Counted from the first letter of the stretch, positions 48,684 through 62,048 are shown. The stretch is DNA of 64,000 nt from Dermatophagoides farinae (GCF_024713945.1 NC_134679.1:5585001-5649000); one strand, 5' to 3'. Translations and numbers: made by a program. The notes: generated by a model not told the origin, from the sequence alone.

Positions 48684-49272
48684 GATGATGATGATGATGA
48701 TGATGGTTAATTTCGATTTTATTTTCAAATCTTACCTTTATATATCAACTGAAAATTTTTCCATACGAAAACGAATTGGAAATGTGAAAAAAAAATTCTT
48801 TCGATATAAACAAAAACGATTGTACTGGTCATTTCATCGGCTTATCGTCAAGAAGAAGAATTTATTCGTAAAGTGCAACCTAATGAAATAATAAAAAAAA
48901 AATTCGATAATCATCATTGTGTATGCGTGAAAGAGATAAAAAAAAATATATTCCATAACAAAAAAAAAAAAAATAGCCAAGATTAGAACAAGAAAACAAA
49001 CAACAAAAACAAAAACTGTTTATTACCACTTAATCATCATATATACATAAATGATCAACGGTGTGATAATGACCATTAATTATTAATTAATTAATTAATT
49101 CAGAGAGAAAATGAAAGTGATGACGACACATGTGTAATATTGATTTTAATTCAATTTTTTTTCTTATTATTAAATTTTTGCCTTTTAATTGAAAAATGAG
49201 TATGAGTATATTAAATTATCATGGGAATTTTTTTTAGAGAAAGAGAGAGAGAGAAAATGACAATAACAGTTG
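48684..49272. other. Spacer between ABC genes 4 and 5
   Basis: 589 bp, unlike the other spacers. It has a TTAATTAATTAATTAATT palindromic run near 49080, A-runs near 48961, and a GA tract near 49242 just 3' of gene 5, similar in position to the GA tract 3' of gene 4. An ATG/ATC tract sits at the gene 4 end. Confidence 0.65.
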
Positions 49273-52200
49273 TTATACTTGAATTCTTTTGACAATTAAT
49301 TCACTGTCACATTGTAAACCGGGTATAAAAACATTGGATGGTTCAATCAGATGTTTTTGATGAAAATCAGCAATTTTCAATGCACGTTTTCTGCGATCAT
49401 CAACATGATTACATTTGATTATCATCAATAATAATGATACTAAACGATAAAATAGTAAATTAAATATCAACATGATAAGTGTTTGTATAAGAAACGTAGT
49501 ATGATGTTCATGTTCATCATTTTCCATTTTCAATTGGAAAAGAATTTTCTGTACTTCTTTACGGCGACAACGATCGAATCCATATTGTAAGAGAAGCATA
49601 GCTTCAATGCCGAAACGTGTTGGTGCAAAAATCGATATAAATTGTAGCAAATAATGTAAACGTTTCACAGGTGTACCAAGATTACTGACCGCCAAAAATA
49701 TCGCCTCAACACCTGGTATTGAAATTACTAATGCCACAAATTCACCATATGTAACAATCGAAAGTAGATGACCAACAGATTGATAGGCAGCAGCGCCAAG
49801 AATTATATAGAATGCAATGGAAAAATATATTCCCGGCCGTACAGGTTCATAGATATCGATCAAAAGCGTATACAATAGAAAGATTGGAATCTGTGGTAAT
49901 AATTCTACCCACATTTTCATGAAATAAAATGCACCAGTACTATACCATCCTAATTTGTTTTAATATAACAAAAAAACATTTAAAAATGATTAGAAAAATT
50001 TCCACATTTCTTAAATGGTGATTTTCTTACCGTTTCTATGTTCATTACAAAAGAATACAATTTCTTTCGAAAACATTATGGCCGATTGAACCAATACAAG
50101 AAATAAAAACATTCCATAACTAAATGCAACATAAATGAATGATGCTTCTAGATGAAAATCTTCATCATCTTTCTCCTGTGTTTGATTACAAGTACTATTG
50201 AATTCATCTTCCAGATTTACACAACCATCGATGAATATCATATTATGATCAAATAAAATATTCATTGTTATTCCAAAACATAGATAAAGACCATACATTA
50301 GAGCAAGAATTGGCCATAAATAACCACGAACATAGAATACATATCGTATCATCAATATCCAAACAGATTTCATTGAGAAACGATATCTATTTGTTGGTAT
50401 ACCATCCATGACAGGGGTCGTTTCCTCTGATATGATTACATCTTGAGTCAACATTTTTTCATTTGAAGAGGTTACTAAATCCTGAACAGAAGGATCTTCA
50501 TAACTGAGACAAGAATACTTGATCAACTCTTCAACTGGAAAGATATCATCTTGATCCATTCGGTCTGAAACTTTGGTCAAATGCTGACGTATATCAGATG
50601 GTGGACCCGAATAGACACATACACCACCTTTAGCTAGGACATAAATCTGATCAAACATGGAAAACACTTCGGCGGTTGGCTGATGAATCGATGTGATGAT
50701 GCAAATGTTGTGATGGTGAGCCACTTGTCGCAAACATGACACGACAACTTGAGCTGAACTAGAATCCAAACCACTTGTTGGTTCATCAATACAAATCAAG
50801 TTAGGCATCCGAATCGATGTGAGTTCCAGACCAAGCGCCAAGCGTTTCCGTTGACCACCCGAACAATTTTGCACATAAGTGTCTTTCGTATCGACCAGAT
50901 CTAATTCTTTGAGAATTTTCATAGCGATCGCTTCATGGTCCAATTTTTCGTTTTCCATAGCATTTTTCAACATTGATGCATAAGTCAAACTCTGTTTGGC
51001 AGTCAAACCGGGTAGCAAATGGCCTGAAACTTCTTGCGTAAGATAACAAACACGTATGGGAGTAAATTTACTGAGGTAGAATTTGGTATTATCGCTTAAT
51101 CGAGTTTTAGACCGACCGTTAAGAACATTCAAAAGTGAAGTTTTTCCGGCACCAGATGGCCCCATTAATGCATTCATGGTGCCAAAATGGAATTGACCAT
51201 TCAAATTTTTCAGAATTTGTTTAGAATTTGGTCCTTCATTTTCTACACTTCGAATCTCGTAGATGGATTTAGTTCCAAACAAAGTAAGGGAACGCCAAGC
51301 AACAATAATTTTATTTCTAGAAAAATCATCGAATCCAATTTCATCTTCTTTTTTGATTCGAACAGCTTTGGATAAATCAATCATTTCATTTTTCTGATCG
51401 GATAAATTTCCATAATCAATAGTTTTGATCGAATCTTGATGAGATTTTGATGATTTAATAAAATTCTTCGGTCGATTAATACCACTAAAATGATAAACCA
51501 TCATAATGAATATCAGCGAACGAAAGATGACAATATTGATCATCATTTTATATGAATCACTATATACTGTATCGACATTAACACCAAAATCTTCAAGCAC
51601 GAATGACATTTTCTTTTCATCTTCACACCGGTCCAATCCATACATTGTATACATTAATCCATTAGGACCAGTTTTGAATGATAATAATTCAGACATACGT
51701 AAAAAAATTGATGGCATATTTTTCATCTTATAAGGATCAAACATATAACCGGTGAAAAATTGTTCACTAACAGCAAGCATATATGATGTTACGATTGATA
51801 CTTCAATTTTATCCAATAATAATACACAGACAAAATATCCAATACTTTGTTGATAAAGATTTGTAAGCCAAATAAAATAGACGTAATTCCCAAAACGATT
51901 CCAATTCATTTGATAATGATCAACATATAGGTGATCGATAATAAAATATGCTACTAAACCAATGAATCCAGCCATAATAGTTAATTCAATGAACCGTACA
52001 ATCATAAATGCCCAATAAAATGTACCAAGACTATACCATTCTGTGAAAAAAAAATAAAAATAAAAATCAGATTCATCAATAAAGAAATTTCAAACATGAT
52101 AAATACTCACGATTACGATGTTCATTACGAAAAACTTTGAGTATTGGATTAAAAAATAAACTACTCATACACAAGATAGCCAAAGCAGTTAGATTAAGCC

Positions 52201-53477
52201 AATACCATTGATTCATTTTATAATCATTTGTTAATGCTTCGGCATGTAATTTATCTCGACATGTAATATTGAATTCACTGTCATCAGCATCGAATGAATA
52301 ACATGTTTCAGCATGTGTCATATTTGGATCAAACAATAAGGTCATGATTCCAATTAAAAAGAAAAAGAATGGAAATTGCATTACGAAAGTTTTATATTCA
52401 GCCACGAATGTAATCTTGAATATTCGATATAATTGTAGCATGAGATCATCGATTGAAAACCATTTACGTCGTTGTTGTATACCATTGGATAAGAATAGCA
52501 AATCATCAACTAATGGCACAAGTTTTTCATGTTGTTCAATCAGTGTCGAATCAGCCAATTTACGTACGAATTTATTACTGATACCTTTTATTTATGAATT
52601 GAAAAAAAATTATTGTTTGATAATTTTATTCAAAATGCAAACCTTCACAAGCGATATCCAGATATTCTTCAATGGGTGGCTTTTCTGTGTCAAATTCGTC
52701 ATCAATTTTTTGTTTCAAATAGTTACGTAAATCGTTTGGTGGGCCTGAATAGATGCAAACACCACCTTTGGCCAAAATGAACACTTTATCGAATAAGCTC
52801 ATAATGTCTGAGTTGGGGGTATGTATTGAAACCAGAATAGTCAATCGGTTATTACCAGCTAATTTTCGTAAACATTCCATAACAAGTAGAGCAGCATTAC
52901 TATCAAGGCCGGTTGTTGGTTCATCGACGAACAAAAAAGTCGGCTTTTCCAATGACATCAATTCCTGAGCGATGGCAATACGTCGTTGTTCTCCGCCAGA
53001 ACATTTCTCGAAATGATTATCCAATATGGTTTTATCGAGTAAAAGTTCATTCAACACTGAAAGTATATGCTGATTCATTCGATTCCATTGGCTCATAGGA
53101 TTCTTGAAACGAAATGCATAGTGAAGTATTTCTCGAACTGTCATTCGAGCAATGATGGTTTCGTGAACATGTTGCTCGACAAATCGAATAATTGGCGTTT
53201 GATTACGTTCTGCACGATTCAGATAAATCTCGGAGTCCGAAGTGATACCACTACGAAGTGTACCATTCAAGCAGTTGAGCATTGTAGTTTTACCTGCTCC
53301 ACTTGGTCCCAGAAATGCATTCATACTGCCATAAGTGACATGGCCATTCAAACGTTTTAGAATGGATTTTTTTCCACTTCCGAACCAGCCACTCACTTCA
53401 TACGATAAATTTCGCCATGCCAATGAAATATTCTCGGCCATAGGTTCACAATTCAATTTCAAATTGTTTTTATTCAT
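49273..53477 (-). CDS. Full-size ABCG-type ABC transporter, array gene 5
   Basis: Exons 53477-52643, 52584-52111, 52040-50031, 49949-49273; introns 58, 70 and 81 nt, phase 1; 1331 residues. It is a mixture: exon 1 is close to gene 2 (L-K-L-N-C-E-P near the start), whereas exons 2-4 are divergent and resemble gene 4 in style. NBD1 motifs lie at the same positions as in gene 2; NBD2 GPSGAGKT is near 730, with CSGGQRKR and LICIDEP intact. A two-residue insertion (SKSHQDSIK) lies in the TMD1-NBD2 linker, and exon 4 has two extra residues near the end (FHQKHLIEPSN). Late exon 3 has an FDHNMIFIDGCVNLEDEFNS loop with conserved Cys and N-x-T. An in-frame TGA precedes the ATG. Substrate unknown. Confidence 0.9.
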
Positions 53478-53869
53478 AATGTTGTTGCATTTGTCGATCA
53501 CAGTTAATGAACCGTCAATTGTTTGACTAACGAATCAAACACTAATATTTTATTTTCAAAAATTTTTATATTAAATTAGAGCTGAACGGATGTGTTTCCT
53601 TTTCCAAATTATCATCAATAATAACAGTGATAATAATGAAGATTGTTGAAATAATTTTCACAGTAGGATTTCATCACTAATTTATCATTGATTAAAAAAT
53701 ATAAAAATGATTGTCTTGAATGACACACACGATTACGAAGAACGTTAAATGGCTTCAATGATGAAAAATTATATTTTTGAATCAAGAATTTATGTTACGG
53801 TTCTGTGAGAGAGAAAAAAAAGACAAATAAGCTTATTATTTTCAGGGTCAAAAATATTTGTTCAAATAT

Positions 53870-53938
53870 TATAGTATCACATCACCCACCATATAAAATT
53901 AAGGTGTATCAATCACCATCATCGTCATCATCACTATT
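53870..53938 (-). promoter_or_regulatory. Conserved upstream block, candidate promoter of ABC gene 5
   Basis: Third copy of the block described at 33219-33287, about 393 bp upstream of the start codon. Confidence 0.3.
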
Positions 53939-54539
53939 GAAACTTGATATGAATAAATGTTCAAATCCGAAATTCCTATTGAAAATTGATTTATTCATCA
54001 TCATCATCATAACTCAATCATCACCACATGATCAAAACAAAAATAATTGTATCCAAGGAATGATTAATGTTAATGATTGATCATTGATTTGATAATAATG
54101 ATGAAAAAAAAAATATCAAGAAAAAACTAGTTTTTGTCGTTGAATAAAAATCTTTAAATGTTGACTTGTGTGTGTGTGTGATTGTGTCGCTGTTGATGCG
54201 GCCATCAATAATGATTAATTAATTATCAATGATGATTGAATCAATCAAAATGTTGTTGTGATGAAATAAAAAAGAGAGAGAGAGGTAGAAAAAAATCCAT
54301 TCATTAATAAAGTTTAATTTTTTTTTTAATAAATTCGATCAATAAACATATATATATTAATATTAAATTTTATTGCGATAAAATCACATCACTGTTTGGC
54401 TGTCGAGTTGGATGAATTCCAAGAAAAAAAAGTGGAAAAAAAATTTGTACCAAAAAATCAACTAACCATAATGTATAAACGCGATGTTTGTTGTTCATAA
54501 TAATTTTTCGGAAAAAGTAAATTTGTTATTTTTCAAATT

Positions 54540-54545
54540 TTTATT
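54540..54545 (-). promoter_or_regulatory. AATAAA polyadenylation signal, ABC gene 6
   Basis: AATAAA on the minus strand 65 nt past the stop. Confidence 0.5.
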
Positions 54546-54609
54546 TTTAATTGCTGTTTTTGTTGTTATATTACTAATTTATGGTTGCATAATAATGTTG
54601 GAAAAAAAA

Positions 54610-57600
54610 TTAAACCTTAAACTGTTTGATTGTCATTTCATGATGACATTGTAAACCCGGTATGATTACATTTACTGGTTTCAATTTTTGATGTGAATCG
54701 GCTATTCGCATTGCTCGTCTACGACGATTTTCATAACGATTCGTTTTGATTAATAAAACCAGAATGGCAATAATACGATAGAATAGCATATTGAATATTA
54801 ACATAATAATTGTCGATAGAAAATATGTTTCATGAAATTCATGTTCATTATCTTCCATTTTTAATTTAAGCAAAATTTTTTGAACTTCTTTTTTGCGACA
54901 ACGTTCGAATCCATATTGTAATAATAAAATGGCTTCTAAACCAAATCGTGTTGGAGCGAAATACGATAAAAATTGAAATATATAATGCAGACGGCGAACT
55001 GGTGTGGCTATATTACCAAGTAATAATGATATAACTTCTACTGCCGGCATCGCAATGATTAATGCAATAAAATTACCCAATGTGAGTATAGCGATTAGAT
55101 GACCAAGTGCTTGTGCGACTAATGCGTTTATTATTAAATAAAATAACATCCACCAATACATTCCTGGTCGAATTGGTTCGAAAATATCATTTATATATGC
55201 AAGTATTATGATGGCGGGTATTAGCGGTACGATTTCGGTAAATAATTTCATCGTATAAAATACACCTGTGCTATACCAACCTATAAAATTGCAAAGAATA
55301 ATTTTTAGTAAACAAATCAATTAATCGAGTTCACCTTACCATTTTGATGTTCATTACGGAAAAAGATAATTTCTTTGGAAAACATGATCGATGCTTGTAA
55401 TAAAAACAGAAAAAATAACATGTTATTCGTGAAAGCTGCATAAATGAATGAAGCTTTTAAATCGAAATCTTCATCATCTTTATCTTGTGTTTGATTGCAG
55501 GTATTATTGAAATCATCCAATAAGTCGACACAACCATCATAATAAATCATGTTGTGGTCAAAAACTATATTCAATGCAGATCCAAAACCCAAGTACAAGC
55601 AATACATGATACACAGAAGTTGCCACAAATAGCCACGAACATAAAATGCATAACGTAGTATCAATACCCAAACAGATTTTAATGAAAAACGATTTCGATT
55701 AGTTGGTATACCATCCAATACAGGAACGGTTTCATTTAATAAAATAAGATTATCATTCAAGATTCTCTCATTGGTCAAACGAACCAAATCCTGAACAGAA
55801 GGATCGTCATAGCTAAGACAGGAATACTTGATCAACTCTTCAACTGGAAAGATATCATCTTGATCCATTCGGTCAGAAACTTTGGTCAAATGTTGACGCA
55901 TATCGGATGGTGGACCCGAATAGACACACACGCCACCTTTAGCTAGAACATAAACCTGATCAAACATGGAAAACACTTCGGCGGTTGGCTGATGTATCGA
56001 TGTGATGATGCAAATGTTGTGGTGGTGAGCCACTTGTCGCAAACATGATATGACAACTTGAGCCGAGCTTGAATCCAAACCACTTGTTGGTTCATCGATA
56101 CAAATCAAGTTTGGCATCCGAACCGATGTGAGTTCCAGAGCCAACGCCAAACGTTTCCTTTGGCCACCGGAACAATTTTGCACATAAGTGTCTTTCGTAT
56201 CAGCCAGATCTAATTCTTTGAGAATTTTCATGGCGATCGCTTCGTGGTTCAAATTTTCATTTTCTGATGCATTTTTTAACATTGATGCATAAATCAGACT
56301 CTGCTTGGCTGTCAAACCGGGTAACAAATGGCCTGAAACTTCTTGTGTAAGATAACAAACACGTATGGGGGTAAATTTACTGAGGAAGAATTTAGTTGTA
56401 TCGCTCATTCGAGTTTTGGATTTTCCGATTAAAATATTTAGCAGTGAAGTTTTGCCGGCTCCAGATGGTCCCATCAATGCATTAAGGGTTCCAAAACGGA
56501 ATTGACCATTCAAATTTTTTAGAATTTGCTTCGAATCCTTTCTTTCATTTTGTATCGTTCGAATTTCATATATTGATTTTGTACCAAACAAAGTAAGCGA
56601 TCGCCATGCAACAACAATCTTATGGCGAGCAAAATGTTCAAAACCAAGTTCATCTTCTTTTTTGATTCTAACAGTTTTAGATAAATCAACTGCTTCTTCT
56701 TTCTGGTCAGTTAGCTTTCCATAATCAATACATTTGATTGCATCAGAAATTGAAGCTTTGACAAAATTTTTTGATCGAAAGATTGAACTGAAATGGTATA
56801 CCATCAAAACGAATACAAGAAGACGAATAATGAGAATGTTGATGATCATGAAATATGAATCACTATACACTGTATCCACATTAACTCCAAAATCTTCGAG
56901 TACGAATGAAATTGTCGTCTCATCATCGCAACGATCCAGTCCATACATTGTGTACATCAACCCATTGGAAACGGTCTTGAACGATAAAGTTTCGGAAATT
57001 CGTAGAAAAATTGAAGGTAAAGTTTTCATCTTATAAGGATTGAACATGAAACCCGTAAAAAATTGTTGACAAAGTACAATAATATATGAAGATACGACCG
57101 ATACTTCAACTTTACCAAGAAAGATCAAACATAAAATATAACCGATGCTTTGCTGATAGCAATTATTTAACCAAGTAAAATATAAATAATGACCAAATCG
57201 ATTCCAATTCATTTGATAATTGTCAACATATAGATGATCAACAGAGAAATATGCAACTGTGCCAATAAAAACGGACATAATAGTCAATTGGAAAAAACGT
57301 ACAACGATAAATGCCCAATAGAATGTACCAAGACCATACCATTCTGTAATTTCAAATGATGATCATTTTATTATTATTATGATTAGTTTTTAAAGTAGGA
57401 CAAACTTACGATTACGATGTTCATTTCGAAATACTTTTAATATGGGATCGAAGAACATACTACTGATAGAAACTATGCTCATTCCGAATAGTATAATGAA
57501 AAACCATTGATTCATTTCATAATCATCAGCCAATGCTTCAGCGTATAATTTATCACGACAGGTAACATTTCGAGCACTTTCATCCGATTCGAATGAATAA

Positions 57601-58840
57601 CAAGTTTCAGCATGAGTCATTTTCGATTCAAAAAACGTTGTGACCAACATGATTACTAGAAAATAATATAGAAATTGCATTAAAAAGCTTTTATATTCGG
57701 CTATGAATGATATTCTGAATATCCGATGAAATTGTAAGATTAGGTCTCCCCAACAGAAACGTTTGCGTCCTTGCCGGACACCATTCTTTAAGAATTTTAA
57801 ATCATCAACCAATGGATCCAATTGAGCATGTTGTTCAATCAAGGTTGAATCGGTTAATTTTCGAACAATTTCACTTCCAATAGCTAATGAAAAGGTTTTT
57901 CTTAGAGTTATCCATTTATCTAGATTTAATGATTCTATTTCATACCTTCACAAGCGATATCAAGATATTCTTCAATGGGTGGCTTCTCCGTGTCGAATTC
58001 ATCGTCGATTTTTTGTTTCAAATTGTTACGCAAGTCATTTGGTGGTCCGGAATAGATGCAAACACCTCCTTTGGCAAGAACAAATACTTTGTCGAATAAG
58101 CTCATAATGTCTGAGTTGGGGGTATGTATTGAAACCAGAATAGTCAATCGATTATTACCAGCTAATTTTCGTAAACATTCCATAACAAGTAGAGCAGCAT
58201 TACTATCAAGGCCGGTTGTTGGTTCATCGACGAACAAAAAAGTCGGCTTTTCCAATGACATCAATTCCTGAGCGATGGCAATACGTCGTTGTTCTCCGCC
58301 AGAACATTTCTCGAAATGATTATCCAATATGGTTTTATCGAGTAAAAGTTCATTCAACACTGAAAGTATATGCTGATTCATTCGATTCCATTGGCTCATA
58401 GGATTCTTGAAACGAAATGCATAGTGAAGTATTTCTCGAACTGTCATTCGAGCAATGATGGTTTCGTGAACATGTTGCTCGACAAATCGAATAATTGGCG
58501 TTTGATTACGTTCTGCACGATTCAGATAAATCTCGGAGTCCGAAGTGATACCACTACGAAGTGTACCATTCAAGCAGTTGAGCATTGTAGTTTTACCTGC
58601 TCCACTTGGACCCAGAAACGCATTCATACTGCCATAAGTGACATGGCCATTCAAACGTTTCAGAATGGATTTTTTTCCACTACCGAACCAACCACTCACT
58701 TCATACGATAAATTTCGCCATGCCAATGATATATTCTGGGTCGATGATGAACTATCGTCATTTCTATTTCGTAATTCAAATTCAATAGATTCAACAAATC
58801 CATCATTGGAATATTGGACATCATTATTTTTGTCGTCCAT
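54610..58840 (-). CDS. Full-size ABCG-type ABC transporter, array gene 6 (mosaic)
   Basis: Exons 58840-57946, 57883-57410, 57343-55340, 55280-54610; introns 62, 66 and 59 nt, phase 1; 1347 residues. The N-terminus (M-D-D-K-N-N-D-V-Q-Y) is unique and 20 residues longer than in genes 1, 2, 3 and 5. NBD1: GPSGAGKT 77-84; NBD2: GPSGAGKT about 748-755; signatures and Walker B are intact. The gene is a patchwork: the exon 1 to exon 2 junction equals gene 3, most of exon 3 and the 5' part of exon 4 follow gene 2 (RTIQNERKDSKQ), and the last 40 or so residues (IADSHQKLKPVNV to TIKQFKV) follow gene 3. It is the most upstream gene of the array in transcription order. Its 5' flank differs from all the spacers, so it probably has its own promoter. 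Substrate unknown. Confidence 0.9.
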
Positions 58841-60445
58841 AATCACTGTATGTAACAATGTTGATTAACCATAAACAAATAACGGATAATTTCACAATTT
58901 TTGCATCATTTAAACAAATATTTACTGGTGCGATGGAATTTTAAAAATGTTTCATTCATTCCTAAAACAGAAAAAACAAATCCAAAAAAAAATCACGCTG
59001 TATTCACAGATCGCATTTTTTGTGAATATAAGACACACATAGATAGAGAGAGAGAGAGATATGAACTGATAATGAACAGTGAATAAATTAAATCAAACAA
59101 CAAGAAAAAAAATGAATGAATGAATAAAGGAATGAAAGATTTTTTGTACTCAAAAATAAAGTTGTGCCAAAAAATGTCCTTGAATGTTTTACGTGCACAC
59201 AGACACAAACAAACACGCACAAACGTACCTTTCTGATGTTCAACAAATGCAGAATGAATAACAACAAAAAATGTTGAGAGAATGAAGAATTTGTTGTTGA
59301 AATGAATCGAAATCAGGAAAAAAAAAACAACACGCGCATGAAGATTTGTTGTTGCTATCGCTTACCATTCATGATTGATAATGATAGATGGTTTTGAATG
59401 TTTTTCATTAGAAAAAAAAACTTGTTTCAAAAGTTTAGTATGAGGGTTATATATATGTACGAAAGATGTTGATGATTCGATGATCAATGATTGGATGGCC
59501 ATCAATTTGAGTTGTGTTTGGCTTTTTAAAACTAAAATTGCAATGCTGAACTTTTTTAGCAACTCGATTGCTGATAATTTTTATGGCAAAAGTTTTTTTT
59601 TTATCAAAAAATTTTACTGATTTTTTTTATTTGGTTTTGATTATGATGGTAAAAGGACTCAACAAAAAAAAAATTTCGTTCGTAGGTCTAATGAACTTTT
59701 TTCCCCAATTCAATCTTGTGTGTGTGTGTATTCAAACGGTTGTCGAAAGGGATGTCCACATTTTGAAGGAAATCCTGTAATAAAATATTACCAGTACAAC
59801 ATAAAAAAAATCAAATCAAATCAAAAGGAAATCATCATTTTCATATTTTCAGTGCAAAGATACAACATATCCAATCAATCAATCGAACATGTGACAAACT
59901 ATAATTTGTTCATTGACTTGATCGGACAACAGATGGCAGCACGGTCTTTGTTAATTTTTTTTGTTTTGAAATATTTGAATACAATTTTGGCGCAAATTAA
60001 TAATGATGACGATCAAAAATCAATAAAAATCAAACGTTTGTTTGTTGATAAAGTAAAATCATTTATATTATATATCAATTTATATATTTATATTTATATA
60101 TAAAATACATCAATTCAAGAGAAAAAAAAATTTTTATGATAAGAAAATTATAAATGTTTGTGTGTGTGTGTGTGTTGGTTTGTTTGTTGGTTGGTTGGTT
60201 GCAATGTTGTAAAAGTAAAATCTTTTTGAATTGAAGAAAAATTGAGGATGCAATGATTTCGAAGAAGGCAAATTGAAAAATTTGTGAAAGAAGAAATAAA
60301 GAATACCATAAAACATTGAGAGAGAGACAGAGAAACTAGATGAAATCATTGGCCAAGCCATTTTTCTCAATTGATACATGAAAATCAAATTCTTTCATTT
60401 CCAGATGGAGGGAAAAAAAATATCGTTAAAGAATGTTTGAATAAT

Positions 60446-60473
60446 GATAATAATAATAATAATAATAATAATA
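60446..60473. repeat. (ATA)n microsatellite
   Basis: About 9 copies of ATA. Confidence 0.85.
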
Positions 60474-60644
60474 GAAAAAAATTTACAAAATAAATGAAAT
60501 TCTTTTTTTTTATCCGTGAAAAAAAAAACAGGAAAGAAATTAAAATCATTTATAATTGAAATGGATGTTATTAATGTGATTTTGTTTTCAGCAAATTCAT
60601 GTGATGATAACAATGATAATCGATTGGGAAAAAAAATGATTTTT

Positions 60645-60669
60645 AGAGAGAGAGAGAGAGAGAGAGAGA
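60645..60669. repeat. (AG)n microsatellite
   Basis: About 12 copies of AG, purine-only strand. Confidence 0.9.
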
Positions 60670-60851
60670 AAAAAAACAAAACAAAACCAAAAGAAATGAT
60701 TGTTGTTGCTGTTGATTTGGTTGTTGTTGTAGTTGTGGTTGTTGTTGTTGTTGTTGGGCATCGCATTTATGGCAGTTATATACGCGTGTGTGTGTGTGTG
60801 ATGAACATATGAATAGATCAATTCTGTTTGCTGAATCAAATGAATGAATGT

Positions 60852-60882
60852 ATATGAATATGAATATGAATATGAATATGAA
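60852..60882. repeat. (ATATGA)n hexanucleotide repeat
   Basis: About five tandem copies of the hexamer ATATGA; the only hexanucleotide repeat noticed. Confidence 0.85.
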
Positions 60883-61079
60883 TTGTAAATTGTTAAATAT
60901 TAATCAATAAGGTATATAAATGGTATTCAAGTGTATATAATATTCATAAAAAAAAATTTTGAAATTTATAAATGAAGACTGTACAATAAGCTGTGTGTAA
61001 TAGAGCTATAATAATGTAATAATGTATATATGTGTGTTGTGTATATTTGTAATTGTAAAATTATTTGTCGTGCATCATC

Positions 61080-61080
<1 letters not shown>

Positions 61081-61119
<39 letters not shown>
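61081..61119. repeat. (CAA)n microsatellite
   Basis: Thirteen uninterrupted CAA copies, then an imperfect continuation (with ACG units) to about 61144. Confidence 0.9.
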
Positions 61120-61121
<2 letters not shown>

Positions 61122-62048
61122 ACAACGACGACAACAACAACAATAGTGAAAATGACAATTATCAACAAACAATTTGTATTTGTAAAATGATGAATATGAA
61201 AGAAAAAAAAAGTAAAAATCAATCAATCAATTGTGTGTTTATGTGTGTGTGTGTGATAGGTGTGTGATAGGTGTTTTGGGTGTTTTAAATGTGAGATAAT
61301 AGTAATAATGTGATGTGATTTATATATAGCAGTGAGACAGTTATAGAGAATAATGAAGAGAAGAAAAAAAAACAAAAACTCAATAAATGAATGAATGAAT
61401 CAACGTCAAAACAGTGGGTATATATGTAAGTAAAATGGGAAAAAATTGGTAGTGAAAGAAATTATTGAGAAAAGAAAAAAATATTCAGATTCTTTTTCTC
61501 TTCTAATGTCATTTATTCATTTTCGAGATTTTTTTTTATGTTTGTTTGTTTGTTGAAAAATTCCCAGAATTAAAAATTAAAAAAAAAGACTAGCACAAGT
61601 GTGAAATGAATGTGTGTGTGTGTGATCATTGAATTCAAAGTAAAATTTATCATATCATTTGTTGTTGTTGTTGTTGTTGCTGGATAAAGTAAATAGAGCG
61701 ACTAAGAAAAAAACAAATTATTAGGTTTTTATAAGACAAAAAAAAATGTGGGGCAGTTTTATGTTAGCACATTGGTGATGATGATGATGATTCTTGCAGT
61801 GATGGTCATGGTGGTGATGAAGATTTTTGTGCAATCAATTAAAATATGAAAGATCGAGAATAGAGAAAGAGAGAGAGGCAAAAAAATATCAGATAATCAG
61901 GATATATAATCACGAAAAAATATTGATGATGATGATGATTTTTTTTTTTGGAAAAAAAGTTGTATTTGTAGCTGCTCGTTTTTTGTTTTGTTTTGTATCG
62001 CAAAAAAATTGAGATTTTTTTCAATTGTTTTGTTTTGGTTTTTGGTCA

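Larger units (their letters stand above)
53478..54609. other. Spacer between ABC genes 5 and 6
   Basis: 1132 bp, a near-copy of the gene 1-2 spacer including leader, conserved block (53870-53938), GT tract and the region 3' of the downstream gene. The ATC microsatellite is shorter than in the other copy. The last part near the gene 6 stop switches to the gene 3-type 3' flank. Confidence 0.75.
58841..62048. other. Intergenic region between the ABC array and the nuclear receptor gene
   Basis: Contains the 5' flank of ABC gene 6 and, at its right end, the 3' UTR of the nuclear receptor gene. No convincing coding frame. An ACAGATGGCAGCA motif lies at 59929-59941. The rest is microsatellites (below), GT tracts and A/T runs. 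Confidence 0.65.

Noticed and set aside
28642-58840. The array as an assembly artefact or set of pseudogenes
   Set aside because: All six copies keep intact frames and splice sites and differ at many places, with distinct spacers. Only the 580-bp identical tract and the duplicated spacer leave a small doubt that long reads would settle.
59720-60103. 127-residue open frame between the ABC array and the nuclear receptor
   Set aside because: No domain, AT-biased codons, ends in Tyr/Ile repeats from a TATA tract; no splice or homology support.
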